Assembly (NCBI GenBank): GCA_022801715.1
Contig: JAAWSV010000023.1
Coordinates: 1-38,168, forward strand
Length of the DNA: 38,168 nt
Direction: 5' to 3'
Source: Oscillospiraceae bacterium
GTDB taxonomy: Bacteria > Bacillota > Clostridia > Oscillospirales > Oscillospiraceae
Part shown: piece by piece, positions 1-8,400 of the stretch
Position numbering within the stretch: position 1 is the first letter of the stretch
Layout: the number at the start of each line of letters is the position of its first letter
Made by a program: the position numbers and the translations under genes
Notes under the pieces: model-generated
The model's input: the letters and a program-made list of their open reading frames with translations, nothing else
What the model was told of the DNA's origin: nothing
Databases searched by the model: none

Positions 1-177
1 AACAACCTGTCCGTGATGGCGGAGAACATCCAGGACGCCGAGTCCACCATCCGCGACACCGACATCGCCGAGGAAATGATGAGCTACACCAAGAACAACA
101 TCCTGGTGCAGTCCGCCCAAGCCATGCTGGCCCAGGCCAACCAGGTTCCTCAGGGCGTCCTCCAGCTCTTAGGCTAA
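1..177 (+). CDS. Flagellin, C-terminal fragment (5' end outside window)
   Basis: The last 58 codons of a flagellin, read in frame from base 1 to a TAA at 175-177. The fragment carries the conserved C-terminal D0/D1 helix of flagellins: [20 protein letters not shown], then a Q/A/N-rich helix and the typical ending LQLLG. Flagellin is exported by the flagellar type III system and polymerises into the filament, where this helix packs with the N-terminal helix in the filament core. The lysine methylase gene fliB follows at once and probably modifies this protein. A perfect palindrome lies 38 bases after the stop. Family assignment is secure; which flagellin paralogue it is cannot be told from the tail. 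Confidence 0.95.
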   Translation, partial: NNLSVMAENIQDAESTIRDTDIAEEMMSYTKNNILVQSAQAMLAQANQVPQGVLQLLG

Positions 178-215
178 TCATTGCCAAATATTACGCAAGA
201 CCAAATAAAGTTCCA

Positions 216-243
216 AAGAGGGCGGGCAATTGCCCGCCCTCTT
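216..243 (+). terminator. Perfect 14-bp palindrome after flagellin
   Basis: A perfect 28-base inverted repeat (AAGAGGGCGGGCAA and its complement) lies between flagellin and fliB. There is no long T run, only CTTCCCGCTTTT. It may be a partial terminator or an mRNA-stabilising hairpin that keeps flagellin mRNA in excess over fliB. A second small palindrome (CCGCTTTT-GA-AAAAGCGG, 245-262) follows directly. Confidence 0.6.
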
Positions 244-309
244 CCCGCTTTTGAAAAAGCGGCCCCTCCGGACCTCTTTTTCAAGCGCAGGAAGGAAAGG
301 AGAACTACC

Positions 310-1524
310 ATGCCCTATGAAAAAATCAAAATCGAAACCGCCCTGATGCCCGCCTACTACAAAGACTTCCACTGTCTGGCCGCCGCCTGTCAGGACTCCT
401 GCTGCGCCGGCTGGAAAATTGAGTTCAGCAAGAAGGACTACTTAGCCATTAAGCGGGCGGCCCGCACTGATGCCCTCAAGGAGAAGCTGTCCCAGGGGAT
501 GCCCCGTCTCCGGGAGCGGGAGCACGACAACATGTACGCGGAGTTCTCCATGAACGCCGCCGGGCAGTGTCACCTCCTCCGGGAGGACGGCCTCTGCGAC
601 CTCCAGATGGAGTGCGGCCCGGAGGCCCTGCCCCGGGTCTGCCGCATCTTCCCCCGAAAGGAGGTCTATACCGCCCACGCCCGGGAGTTTTCCCTCTCCC
701 CTGCCTGCGAGGGGGTGCTGGCCCTGCTGTGGGACCTGCCCGAGGGCATTGACTTCATCGAGGAGCCCCTTCCCCCCAATGACGTGCGCTATTATACACC
801 CAAAAACGGAGCTGCCGCCCGCTTTGTCCCCCTCCGCTCCCTGTTCATCGACGTGCTCCAAGAGCGTTCCCTGAAGCTGTCCCAACGCCTGCTACTCTTG
901 GGCCTCCTCACCCAGCAGCTCCAGTCCTTGGACTGGGAGGACGCCGAGGCCATGGACGCCTACTTAGAGCGCGCTGTCCTTCTCCTCCACACCCCCTCCG
1001 TCACCGATCAGATGGACAAGATGCCCCGCAACCAGCAGCTCTTCTTGGCCAACGGCCTCCACCTCCTCCTGACCGGCCTCACCCAAGGAAACCTCCCCCT
1101 CCGCAACGAGCTTTTAGAGGTCATCAACGAGGACTGGCAGAACCAGAGTCCCCAGAACTTCGTCATCCAGCGCCACCAATACAACGCCTTAGAGGTACAA
1201 TTAGAGGAGCTGTTGGGCCATTCGGAGTATTTCTTTGAAAACCTGATGGTCTCCTTGGCCTTCCACCTCCACTTCCCTAACACAGACACCCCGGAGCAGC
1301 TCTGGAAGAGCTACGTGAACCTGTGCAATCTGTACAGCTTCTACCGCTTCGCCGCCGTCTGCGCCTGCCGGAAGGAGGTCAGCCGCCCCCGCCTGACCCA
1401 CGTCTTGGTCCAAGTCAGCCGCGCCCTGCTCCACAACAACATCCGCCAAGCGAGCCTCCGTGAGGAGCTGTTCAAAAACGACAGCGCCACCTTGGCCCAT
1501 ATGGCAATTTTGGTGGGCGGATAA
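310..1524 (+). CDS. fliB: Flagellin lysine-N-methylase FliB
   Basis: 404 residues, matching the roughly 400 of enterobacterial FliB. FliB methylates lysine side chains on flagellin; the family is reported to use S-adenosylmethionine and an Fe-S cluster. The diagnostic N-terminal cysteine motif is present: C22, C27, C31 and C32 in FHCLAAACQDSCCAGW, followed by a second cysteine-rich stretch (QCHLLREDGLCDLQMECG, then PRVCRIFPR). The ATG at 310 is preferred over upstream in-frame codons because AGGAAAGGAGA sits just before it and the protein then begins close to the family motif. It directly follows flagellin, as expected for a dedicated modifier. A short hairpin after the stop (1590-1608) is a likely terminator. 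Confidence is high for the family and for the flagellin substrate. Confidence 0.92.
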   Translation: MPYEKIKIETALMPAYYKDFHCLAAACQDSCCAGWKIEFSKKDYLAIKRAARTDALKEKLSQGMPRLREREHDNMYAEFSMNAAGQCHLLREDGLCDLQMECGPEALPRVCRIFPRKEVYTAHAREFSLSPACEGVLALLWDLPEGIDFIEEPLPPNDVRYYTPKNGAAARFVPLRSLFIDVLQERSLKLSQRLLLLGLLTQQLQSLDWEDAEAMDAYLERAVLLLHTPSVTDQMDKMPRNQQLFLANGLHLLLTGLTQGNLPLRNELLEVINEDWQNQSPQNFVIQRHQYNALEVQLEELLGHSEYFFENLMVSLAFHLHFPNTDTPEQLWKSYVNLCNLYSFYRFAAVCACRKEVSRPRLTHVLVQVSRALLHNNIRQASLREELFKNDSATLAHMAILVGG

Positions 1525-1587
1525 CCCAGCCCGCTCTCGGTCTGTCCCCAGTCGGTGTTGCATAAACCGATGCAAACCAAGGCCCTC

Positions 1588-1612
1588 AAAAGGCGTTTTT
1601 TACGCCTTATTT
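1588..1612 (+). terminator. Terminator after fliB
   Basis: AAGGCGT (1590-1596) pairs with ACGCCTT (1602-1608) around a T-rich loop and is followed by ATTTTCCCGTTTTT. This is a short stem with a T-rich tail, 65 bases after the fliB stop. Confidence 0.5.
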
Positions 1613-1633
1613 TCCCGTTTTTCCGGTCGATAT
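1607..1633 (+). promoter_or_regulatory. Possible sigma-28 promoter for the YjfB-like gene
   Basis: GTCGATAT at 1626-1633 matches seven of eight bases of the sigma-28 -10 element (GCCGATAT). The -35 position, 15 bases upstream, reads TTAT and matches TAAA poorly. B. subtilis YjfB belongs to the SigD regulon, which makes the site plausible, but the -35 box is weak. A GGTGAAG/CTTCACC hairpin (1642-1658) lies in the leader before the ribosome-binding site. Confidence 0.35.
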
Positions 1634-1685
1634 ACTAGGCAGGTGAAGCCCCTTCACCGACGATATAGGAGAAAGGAGTGATGAC

Positions 1686-1874
1686 ATGAGCTTCGATATG
1701 GGTATCGCCGCTGCCGCCATGAGTATGCAGAACGCGCGTCTCCAGGCCAGCTACAGCAACGCGATTCTGAAGGAGAACATGAACAACATGGAAGAGCAGG
1801 CGATGTCTCTGATCAATGAGATGATGCAGGCCGTCCCCGCCCCCGCGCAGTACGGCTTCGACGTCTACGCCTGA
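1686..1874 (+). CDS. YjfB-like putative motility protein
   Basis: 62 residues, close to the ~60 of the YjfB family of small putative motility proteins found in flagellated Firmicutes. Visible traits: a short N-terminus (MSFDMGIAAAAMSM), one predicted amphipathic helix rich in Q, N, M and E, the motif LKENMNNMEEQAMSLINEMM, and no signal peptide or membrane segment. AAAGGAGTGATGAC gives an ideal ribosome-binding site. The gene lies between terminators, so it is probably monocistronic. The family is associated with motility in B. subtilis but its biochemical role is unknown. Its place beside flagellin and fliB agrees with a flagellar role. Confidence 0.8.
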   Translation: MSFDMGIAAAAMSMQNARLQASYSNAILKENMNNMEEQAMSLINEMMQAVPAPAQYGFDVYA

Positions 1875-1891
1875 CCCGCCATCCCGGATAC

Positions 1892-1921
1892 AAAAAAGTC
1901 CAGCTTTCGCTGGACTTTTTT
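1892..1921. terminator. Terminator after the YjfB-like gene
   Basis: A6, GTCCAGC, loop TTTC, GCTGGAC and T6: a canonical Rho-independent terminator working in both directions, 17 bases past the stop. Confidence 0.9.
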
Positions 1922-1986
1922 GGCTTTGAAAGGCCATATTCCCCCACCATCCGAGGTTTTTGACCCACTTTACTAAAAAGCCGCAC

Positions 1987-2022
1987 AAAAAGAGGACGAT
2001 ACACTTGTATCGTCCTCTTTTT
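1987..2022. terminator. Bidirectional terminator
   Basis: AAAAAGAGGACGATAC pairs perfectly across a four-base loop with GTATCGTCCTCTTTTT. It is a second strong terminator in the gap between the YjfB-like gene and the convergent SLH gene. Confidence 0.9.
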
Positions 2023-2034
2023 ATATTGCCGTCC

Positions 2035-2067
2035 CCTCAAAAAAGCGGCAGAGCCACTTTTTTGAGG
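2035..2067 (-). terminator. Terminator of the 1098-residue SLH gene
   Basis: CCTCAAAAAAG (2035-2045) and CTTTTTTGAGG (2057-2067) form an 11-bp inverted repeat starting three bases past the minus-strand stop codon. Read on the minus strand it gives a stem with an internal T6 run. Confidence 0.65.
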
Positions 2068-2069
2068 TC

Positions 2070-5000
2070 TTACATAGTCATTGCCCTGTGGAGCAGCACC
2101 GCCATATCCACGCGGCTGAGGGCATCCCGGGGCGCCAGACGGTTCCCCGTAGTGGGCAGGAGCCCCTGCTGCACCACGTAGGCCATGGCCCCTTGGGCGT
2201 AACTGGAGACACTGCCGCTGTCGGAGTAGGAGGACAGCACGTAGGACGGGCCGTCGCCGGCACTGTAGCCAGAGATACGCATGGCCCGCTGGACCATGAG
2301 CATGGCATCCTGACGGCTCAGTGTACTGGTGGGCTGGTACAGGTTCCCGCCGGTGCCGCTGACAATACCCAAGGCCCGGAGGGTCTGGACGGCGTCAGCG
2401 TAGTAGGCGGTCGCGGGGACATCGGAGAACCGCTGACCGGTGCCGCCGCCGGCGGTGAGCTTAAAGGCCCGCACCAACATCAGCGCAAAGTCCCCCCGGC
2501 GGATGGACAGCTCCGGACCGTAGGTGGTGGCGGTAATCCCGCTGACCACACCCTGCTCCTTCAGGTAATCCACAGCGGACTGGGCCTCGGCGGGGTAGCT
2601 GCCCATGTCGCTGAAATAGGTGGAGTAACCGCCGCCCTCCACATAGATAATCAGCTCGCCGCCGTACTGGCTGCCGTTGGTGGCGGTGGCGGTGTAGGGG
2701 ATGGTCACGGTGCCTGTGTAGCCCGCCTTGGGCACGAAGGTCAGGCTGGAGAGGGCCGGACTGCCGCTGATCTGGTACTCCGTGTTGGCGGTGGCCTGCC
2801 AGCCGTAGACCGTGGGGCTGGTGTACTGGAAGTAGAGACGCCCCGCGGCGCTGGAGGGCATGTAGGCAAAGCGCACGGACCGGAGGCGGACGCGGCTGTT
2901 GGCATTCTCAAAGGCGGAGGCCTGCAGATTCACCGGGGCCTGACGGGTGGTGTAGATCACCCGGGCCTCCGGGGTGGCCTCGCCCACGTTCACCACCACG
3001 GTACCGTTGAACCGGGTGCCGTCCTTGGCGTAGCCGGTGAAGTCGATCTCCGCGGTACCGTTGAAGCTGTTGGCGGGGACGAAACTGACCTTGGAGATGG
3101 TGTTGCCGCTGCCGCTGTAATAGTAGCTGGTACTGCTGCTCACCTTACTGCCGGTGGAGCTGGAGGAACGGTAGTTGTAGTACAGCGTGCCCACGCTGGA
3201 GGAGGGCTGTGTGAATCGGACGTAGTTCAAATCGTCATCGGTCTCATAGATGCACAGATCGTCAAAGTCCCGAGCGGCGAAGGTCACCGCCTCCCGGTAG
3301 TCCGTGTCATACTCGATCTCCGGACGGCCGCTGGAGCCGCCGCTGCGGGAGTCGATGACCATGGTGCCGGAGAAGGACTCGTCGTTCACCGTGTAGGCGG
3401 TGAAGGGCACCTCCACAGCACCGCTGAAGCTGTTCGTCGCCCAGAAGGACAGGTTGTCAATCCGGGGGGAGCGGCTGTTGAAATACTCCACCTTGGTCTT
3501 GACGCGGGTACCGCTGCTGCTACTGGTGCGGCTATGGTACAGTGCGCCGTCCCCGGTAGAGGGGAGGCTGTTGAAGGTGATGGAGTAGAGCCGGTCACCG
3601 GTGAGGTCGATGCTCAGATCGTTGAAGTCGTCGTTGTCCAGCTTCACCGACCGGCCGGGGCTGCAGGTATAGTACACATCGCCGCTGCCGCCGCTGGCCC
3701 GGACGTTCACCTCCGCGGTGCCCACAAAGCGGTTCCCCTTGGCATCCCAGCCGGTGAAGGGGATGGTTACGCGACCGGTGAACTCGTTGGCCGGCACGAA
3801 GGCCACATGGGAGATGCGGGGATTCTGGCTCAGGTAGTAGTTCACCCCCGCTTGGACGGGAGTCCCCTGCTGGGTAGAGGAACGGTAGTCGTAGTAGAGG
3901 GTGCCATAGCGGGCGTCAGGGAGGGTAAACTGGACGCAGCGCAGGACCTGACCGGTCTGGGCGTCGCAATAGTCGTCAAAATCGCCGCCGTCGAAGGTCA
4001 CGGCGCTGTTTTTAGCGGTGTTGTACACCGGCCCCTCGGTGGTCTCTTGGGTGACGGTGATGGTGATCTCCCCCTGATAGCTACCGCCGCCCACACCGTA
4101 GCCGGTGTAGTAGAGCGTAGCCGTGCCGGCAAAGCCCGCCGCCGGAACAAAGGAGATCCGGTCCAGCTCACTGTAGCGGTAGCGCCGGCCTGTCTCCACC
4201 TTGCTGCCGTAGTCACTGGTGCTGGAGTAGTCCAGGTACAGCGTGCCCCGTGTCTCCGGCGGGAGGGCAAAGACCACCTCCTTGATGGACTCACCTAACT
4301 TGCTCTGACAGACGCGGGAGAAGAGCTGCGCGGTGAATTTAGCCGGGTCCTTGGCCGTGGCCTCCAAGGTCATGTTGGCCGTGGCGTTGTCGATGTCCAC
4401 CTTGATCACGCCGGAGAAGCTTCGGCCGTTGTTGTCCGACTGACCGGTGTAACGGATGGTGGCGGTGCCGCTGAAATTGGGGTTGGGGACGAAGGTGATG
4501 TCCCGGATATAGGGGCCCTTGGAGGTTCCGCCGGTGATGTAGTAGGTCTGCATCTGGGCCACGCCGGCCCCCGGCTCCGCCTCGGACTTGTAGTTCAGGT
4601 AGAGCACGCCCTCCTTGGGGGCCACAGAGAGGCCGGTGACGGACAGGAGCCTGCCCTTGGTCACTTCCACGCAGCAGTTGTTGATCTTATCCTGCATGTT
4701 GGTGAAGGACAGGGGATTGCCGGCGCTGGCCCGCTCCTCGATGGGCTCCGCGTCACTGGAGAGGACAGTGACCTCCACATCGGCGGTGTAGCCGTTAGCC
4801 TCGGCGGTGAAGGTGACCTTGCCGGGCTGGTAGGCCACGAAGCGGTTGGCGCTGTAGTCCGCAATCCGGGGGTCGCTGCTCTTCCAAGTCATATCCTTGC
4901 TCTGAGCAGAGCCGTAGGCCTTGACAGCAGGCGGATTGACGCTCTCATTGGCAAACATCTCGATTTTGATATTCTCATCATTATCCCCCGGCGGGATATA

Positions 5001-5366
5001 CAGACCGGAGACGATCACCGAGCAAACGGCGGACTTATCACCGACAGTGGCGGTGATTTTGGCCTCGCCGGGACGCAGAGCCTTCACGGTCTTGTCAAAT
5101 TGGCTGCCGCTGAGCTCTATAATCTCCTCGTTGTCTATGATCCAGTCCACAGATACGGTGCCGTCGTCGGGGGTCACAATGGCCTTCAGCATGGCGGGGG
5201 TGCCCACGTTCATGGCTAAGGAGTTGCGGTCTAAGGAGATGGTCACTTCTGCCGGAGGGGCAGTGTCGTCGTCACCCTCGGCCGCGAGGGCGGCGGGGGT
5301 CAGGGAGAACAGGAGCAGTAAGGAGAGAAGCAGGGACAGGGCGCGCTGGGTGCGAGGGATTGTCAT
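2070..5366 (-). CDS. Secreted SLH-domain protein with six ~115-residue repeats
   Basis: 1098 residues. A signal peptide (residues 1-29, hydrophobic LLLSLLLLFSL then AALA-A) is followed by a Big_2-like bacterial Ig domain (about 35-120) and a second Ig-like domain (about 128-205). Six tandem repeats then span about 215-910, each with G-L-Y-Y-Y-S, a turn, I-F-V-P-A-F-G-T and F-T-G-F-G signatures, for example GTLYYDYRSS and SFVPANSFNGTAEIDFTGY. Three C-terminal SLH domains (about 935-1098; FSDM, RFSDV and SYSDS starts) should hold it to pyruvylated secondary wall polymer. It starts 70 bases after another SLH gene, behind AAAGGAG, so the two are probably cotranscribed. The repeats resemble cadherin-like or Big_9-type adhesin modules but I cannot name the family. 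Role inferred: surface display, adhesion or cell-envelope structure. Confidence 0.85.
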   Translation of the reverse strand: MTIPRTQRALSLLLSLLLLFSLTPAALAAEGDDDTAPPAEVTISLDRNSLAMNVGTPAMLKAIVTPDDGTVSVDWIIDNEEIIELSGSQFDKTVKALRPGEAKITATVGDKSAVCSVIVSGLYIPPGDNDENIKIEMFANESVNPPAVKAYGSAQSKDMTWKSSDPRIADYSANRFVAYQPGKVTFTAEANGYTADVEVTVLSSDAEPIEERASAGNPLSFTNMQDKINNCCVEVTKGRLLSVTGLSVAPKEGVLYLNYKSEAEPGAGVAQMQTYYITGGTSKGPYIRDITFVPNPNFSGTATIRYTGQSDNNGRSFSGVIKVDIDNATANMTLEATAKDPAKFTAQLFSRVCQSKLGESIKEVVFALPPETRGTLYLDYSSTSDYGSKVETGRRYRYSELDRISFVPAAGFAGTATLYYTGYGVGGGSYQGEITITVTQETTEGPVYNTAKNSAVTFDGGDFDDYCDAQTGQVLRCVQFTLPDARYGTLYYDYRSSTQQGTPVQAGVNYYLSQNPRISHVAFVPANEFTGRVTIPFTGWDAKGNRFVGTAEVNVRASGGSGDVYYTCSPGRSVKLDNDDFNDLSIDLTGDRLYSITFNSLPSTGDGALYHSRTSSSSGTRVKTKVEYFNSRSPRIDNLSFWATNSFSGAVEVPFTAYTVNDESFSGTMVIDSRSGGSSGRPEIEYDTDYREAVTFAARDFDDLCIYETDDDLNYVRFTQPSSSVGTLYYNYRSSSSTGSKVSSSTSYYYSGSGNTISKVSFVPANSFNGTAEIDFTGYAKDGTRFNGTVVVNVGEATPEARVIYTTRQAPVNLQASAFENANSRVRLRSVRFAYMPSSAAGRLYFQYTSPTVYGWQATANTEYQISGSPALSSLTFVPKAGYTGTVTIPYTATATNGSQYGGELIIYVEGGGYSTYFSDMGSYPAEAQSAVDYLKEQGVVSGITATTYGPELSIRRGDFALMLVRAFKLTAGGGTGQRFSDVPATAYYADAVQTLRALGIVSGTGGNLYQPTSTLSRQDAMLMVQRAMRISGYSAGDGPSYVLSSYSDSGSVSSYAQGAMAYVVQQGLLPTTGNRLAPRDALSRVDMAVLLHRAMTM

Positions 5367-5398
5367 TGGTCATACACTCCTTTACGCGGTTAATGGGG

Positions 5399-5425
5399 GC
5401 AAGGGCGGGCTCAGCCCGCCCTTGC
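5399..5425. repeat. 12-bp perfect hairpin between the two SLH genes
   Basis: GCAAGGGCGGGC, TCA, GCCCGCCCTTGC. No T tract follows on the minus strand, so it is more likely an mRNA end-stabiliser or partial attenuator between the two SLH genes than a full terminator. Confidence 0.55.
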
Positions 5426-5436
5426 GTGGTGTGTTC

Positions 5437-8400
5437 TCAGGAACCAGGTCTTGTGGTGGGATTGAAGTTGTCAGGCAGTACACTGGAGGGCTTGTTGGTG
5501 TTGGGCTGGTTATTGGTGGGGGTAGTAGGAGTAGTAGGCGAACTGCCGCCGGTAGTGCCGCCACCTGAGGTGCCGCCGTTATTACCGCCTGTGGTTTCCT
5601 GTGCTGTGGTAGACCGCTCAAACAAAAGTTCCGTTCCCCAAGTCATGCGAATGGTATAAGTCGTAATTTTTAAGCCAGTTTGGGAATTGACGGTTTCAGA
5701 GCGGAAGAAGTTCACTTGCAATTTATGCTCAGAATCTGTGTAACCGCTGGAGTTGGCAATATTTCCACTGCCAAAGAGCACAATAGAATCACCGTCACCC
5801 AGTCCCTCATAGTTAATCGTAAAGCTGCCTGTAGGACCAGCTTGGGCATTGCCGGGAACACTTAAAGCGTACTTTCCAGTACTAATCTCTATACCCGGCG
5901 CAGTTCCGCCCAGCTTATCCAAGATGCTGACTGTATTGGCAGCCGATGTTGTAGCCGTTGGATACACCGCCTGCGCTGCATTCTGCGAACCGGAACCACC
6001 AGCTGTCCAGTAGAGATCTTGGTCAAAAGTGATGTTAATACTTCCTCTTAGCTTCCCACCCGATTCATATATAGTACCACTACAGTTCTCCTTTATCGGT
6101 GCAGGAGGCACAGTTTCAGGTACACGCACATTGCCTATGGCCTTGAACGCGTCCCCAGTACCTTCTTCACTGGCTTGATGATACGCTACGGCTAAGAAAT
6201 AATAATCTGTCAGCTTCGTCATGTTCTGGGTTTCATTCACTGTTTCGATCTTGCTTGCTGTCATAGTGCGCTCGCCGTTAACAGCGGCAGAAATATCATT
6301 GGAACCTGACCGGATCAAATAGGCCACTTCCGCTTTGAAGGTTGAGCTTGCGTATACATCAAACAAGGAGTAGCCGTTCAGCGGGTCAGAATCGCCCCCC
6401 TGATACTCTCTAATCATCGCTTCAATAATGGTCAGCTTTTTAATATCCTCCGACGGGGCAGTCACCGTAGAATCTAACTTTTCTCCTAATGTCGTTTTAG
6501 ATAAAGTATCATTACTTGCCAAATCTTGGTAGGTAAACATGGCATAGTCAAGGTACGAATTTACTTGGGTGGAAACATTGACGGTACCAGTTGATCCTAC
6601 ACGGTTCAGCGTGATCTTAGGTTTGGAGATGTTTTTTGTCTCAAATTTGAAGATATATGGCTCAGAAGGCTGGGTATTTGTGCCTTGCAGAACGAAATAA
6701 GCATAGTACTTAGTCAAGGGCTTCAGGCCCTGTACCAATTCATCCAGTCTGCCTTGGCCGCCGCTGTAGGTAATCTTACCAGTCTTAATATCCGCATTTG
6801 CATAGGGCGGCTGCACAATATCCAACTTGTCAGGAGCGGTTACTGCGGGATCATCCTCTGTACCAGGCTGATCCAATGAGGTAGAATCATCTGTTCCGCT
6901 ATCTGGGACCCTATCCCAAATTTTGTCATTTTGCCCTGTCACACCCTTCAACGTGGTAGTAATCCCGCCTACCGGAGCGATGACATAGTAGATGGTGCTG
7001 GCGCGGTTTAACGTCAGGCCCATACTGAGGAAAGTGTCACCCTCCTCCAGCCACTCCGGAGAACCAGAGGCAAAGGCGGGAATAGCGGAATCAGCGAAGG
7101 GGGTACTGAGCTCCAAACAATCGCTACCTGTCCGGGTAGTGCCGATGGAGGCACCACCGTTTCCATTCAGGCCAGAGGCGAGGAAGTCGGTCCATCCCTT
7201 TTCTACAGCAAGCTGTCTGGATAGGCTCTCCAAATTCGTACCGGTGCCAGCGGCAGCGTAGACCTTAAAATTCACCGTACCACTCCACTCCTCACGAGTG
7301 GTGGAGGTCCCCTTCTGCTTCAGAGAAATGGCAAATTCGTAGTATACCTTATTACTGTCATCCAACGACTTGAGTGTGGGGAAGTTTGACGCATTGCAAC
7401 CATTAAAATGAGCGTTCATGCTCCGGCCGGACATCCCCTCGGCAGGGGTCACAATACCGCTGTTGCCAAGGAATACCCAGCCGTTTTCCATCTTTTTCCG
7501 ATCCGCTTTGTCCGGCAGCTTCAAGTACTTATCGCTTACCTCATTCCCATTCTCATCCACCACACGGTAGTAGAGATCATAGGCAATCAAGCTGTCTGTA
7601 TAGAAGATCAGATCGAAGTTCATTTTCTCCTCTACCTTGCTGGTAGACATGGGAATCATACGGATTCTAAAATCAACCGGGGTAGCTTTTGCCCCTGTAA
7701 CAGGGAGATCGTTACTGCCAAGGCCGAAAGTGCTCAGACTCACTTGGGCAAACACGGTGGTAAAGCTGGGAATCACATGCTCCGTCTTAATATTGCGGAT
7801 CGTATCATAGTCCAACGGATTGGGTGTGATGGCGTTGTAGTTGGTGGAAGTATCGGTAATATCCATCAGGCGGAAGAAATAGGTGGCGCCGCTCTCCATA
7901 TTCAGCGCCCGCTCCTCGTCTGCGCCCTCGGAGGTGAAGATCACGGAGACCTTGCCCTCCTTGGATGTCACCACAGCGTTGCGGTAGTCGATGACCCACT
8001 CCGTATCACCAGCCTTGCGGGAGGTCAGCAGACGGGGCGCGCCGCTCTCTGTCACCTGATAGAACAGGATGGTCTTGCTCAGAACGTCAGCCAGCTTATC
8101 CTTCAGCGCCGGCTTCTCGCCGTCGCCGGCCTGCTCAATGGCGTTGTACAGGTCCAAGAAGCTGGTGCCGTCGGTATTTTTCATGCCGGAGCGGACGCCT
8201 TCGCTGAACTCCAAGACGATGTCCGTGTTGGGCATGGGGTTCATGGTGTTGTCCTGACCATTATGCTTGGTGAAATACTGCTTCACCACCGGGGGATTCT
8301 CGTCCAAGGTGTGGATGGTAATCTTCTCCACCTTCACCGAGTAGTTCCCCGCCTTGTCCTGGGCCACGTACCAGACATCGTAGGCGCCCTCCTGCTCCAA

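Noticed and set aside
2088-4298. 736-codon plus-strand reading frame rich in G, H, V and A
   Set aside because: Exact antisense of the SLH repeat gene in GC-rich DNA, with no signal, motif or ribosome-binding site. The minus-strand protein has signal peptide, repeats and SLH domains.
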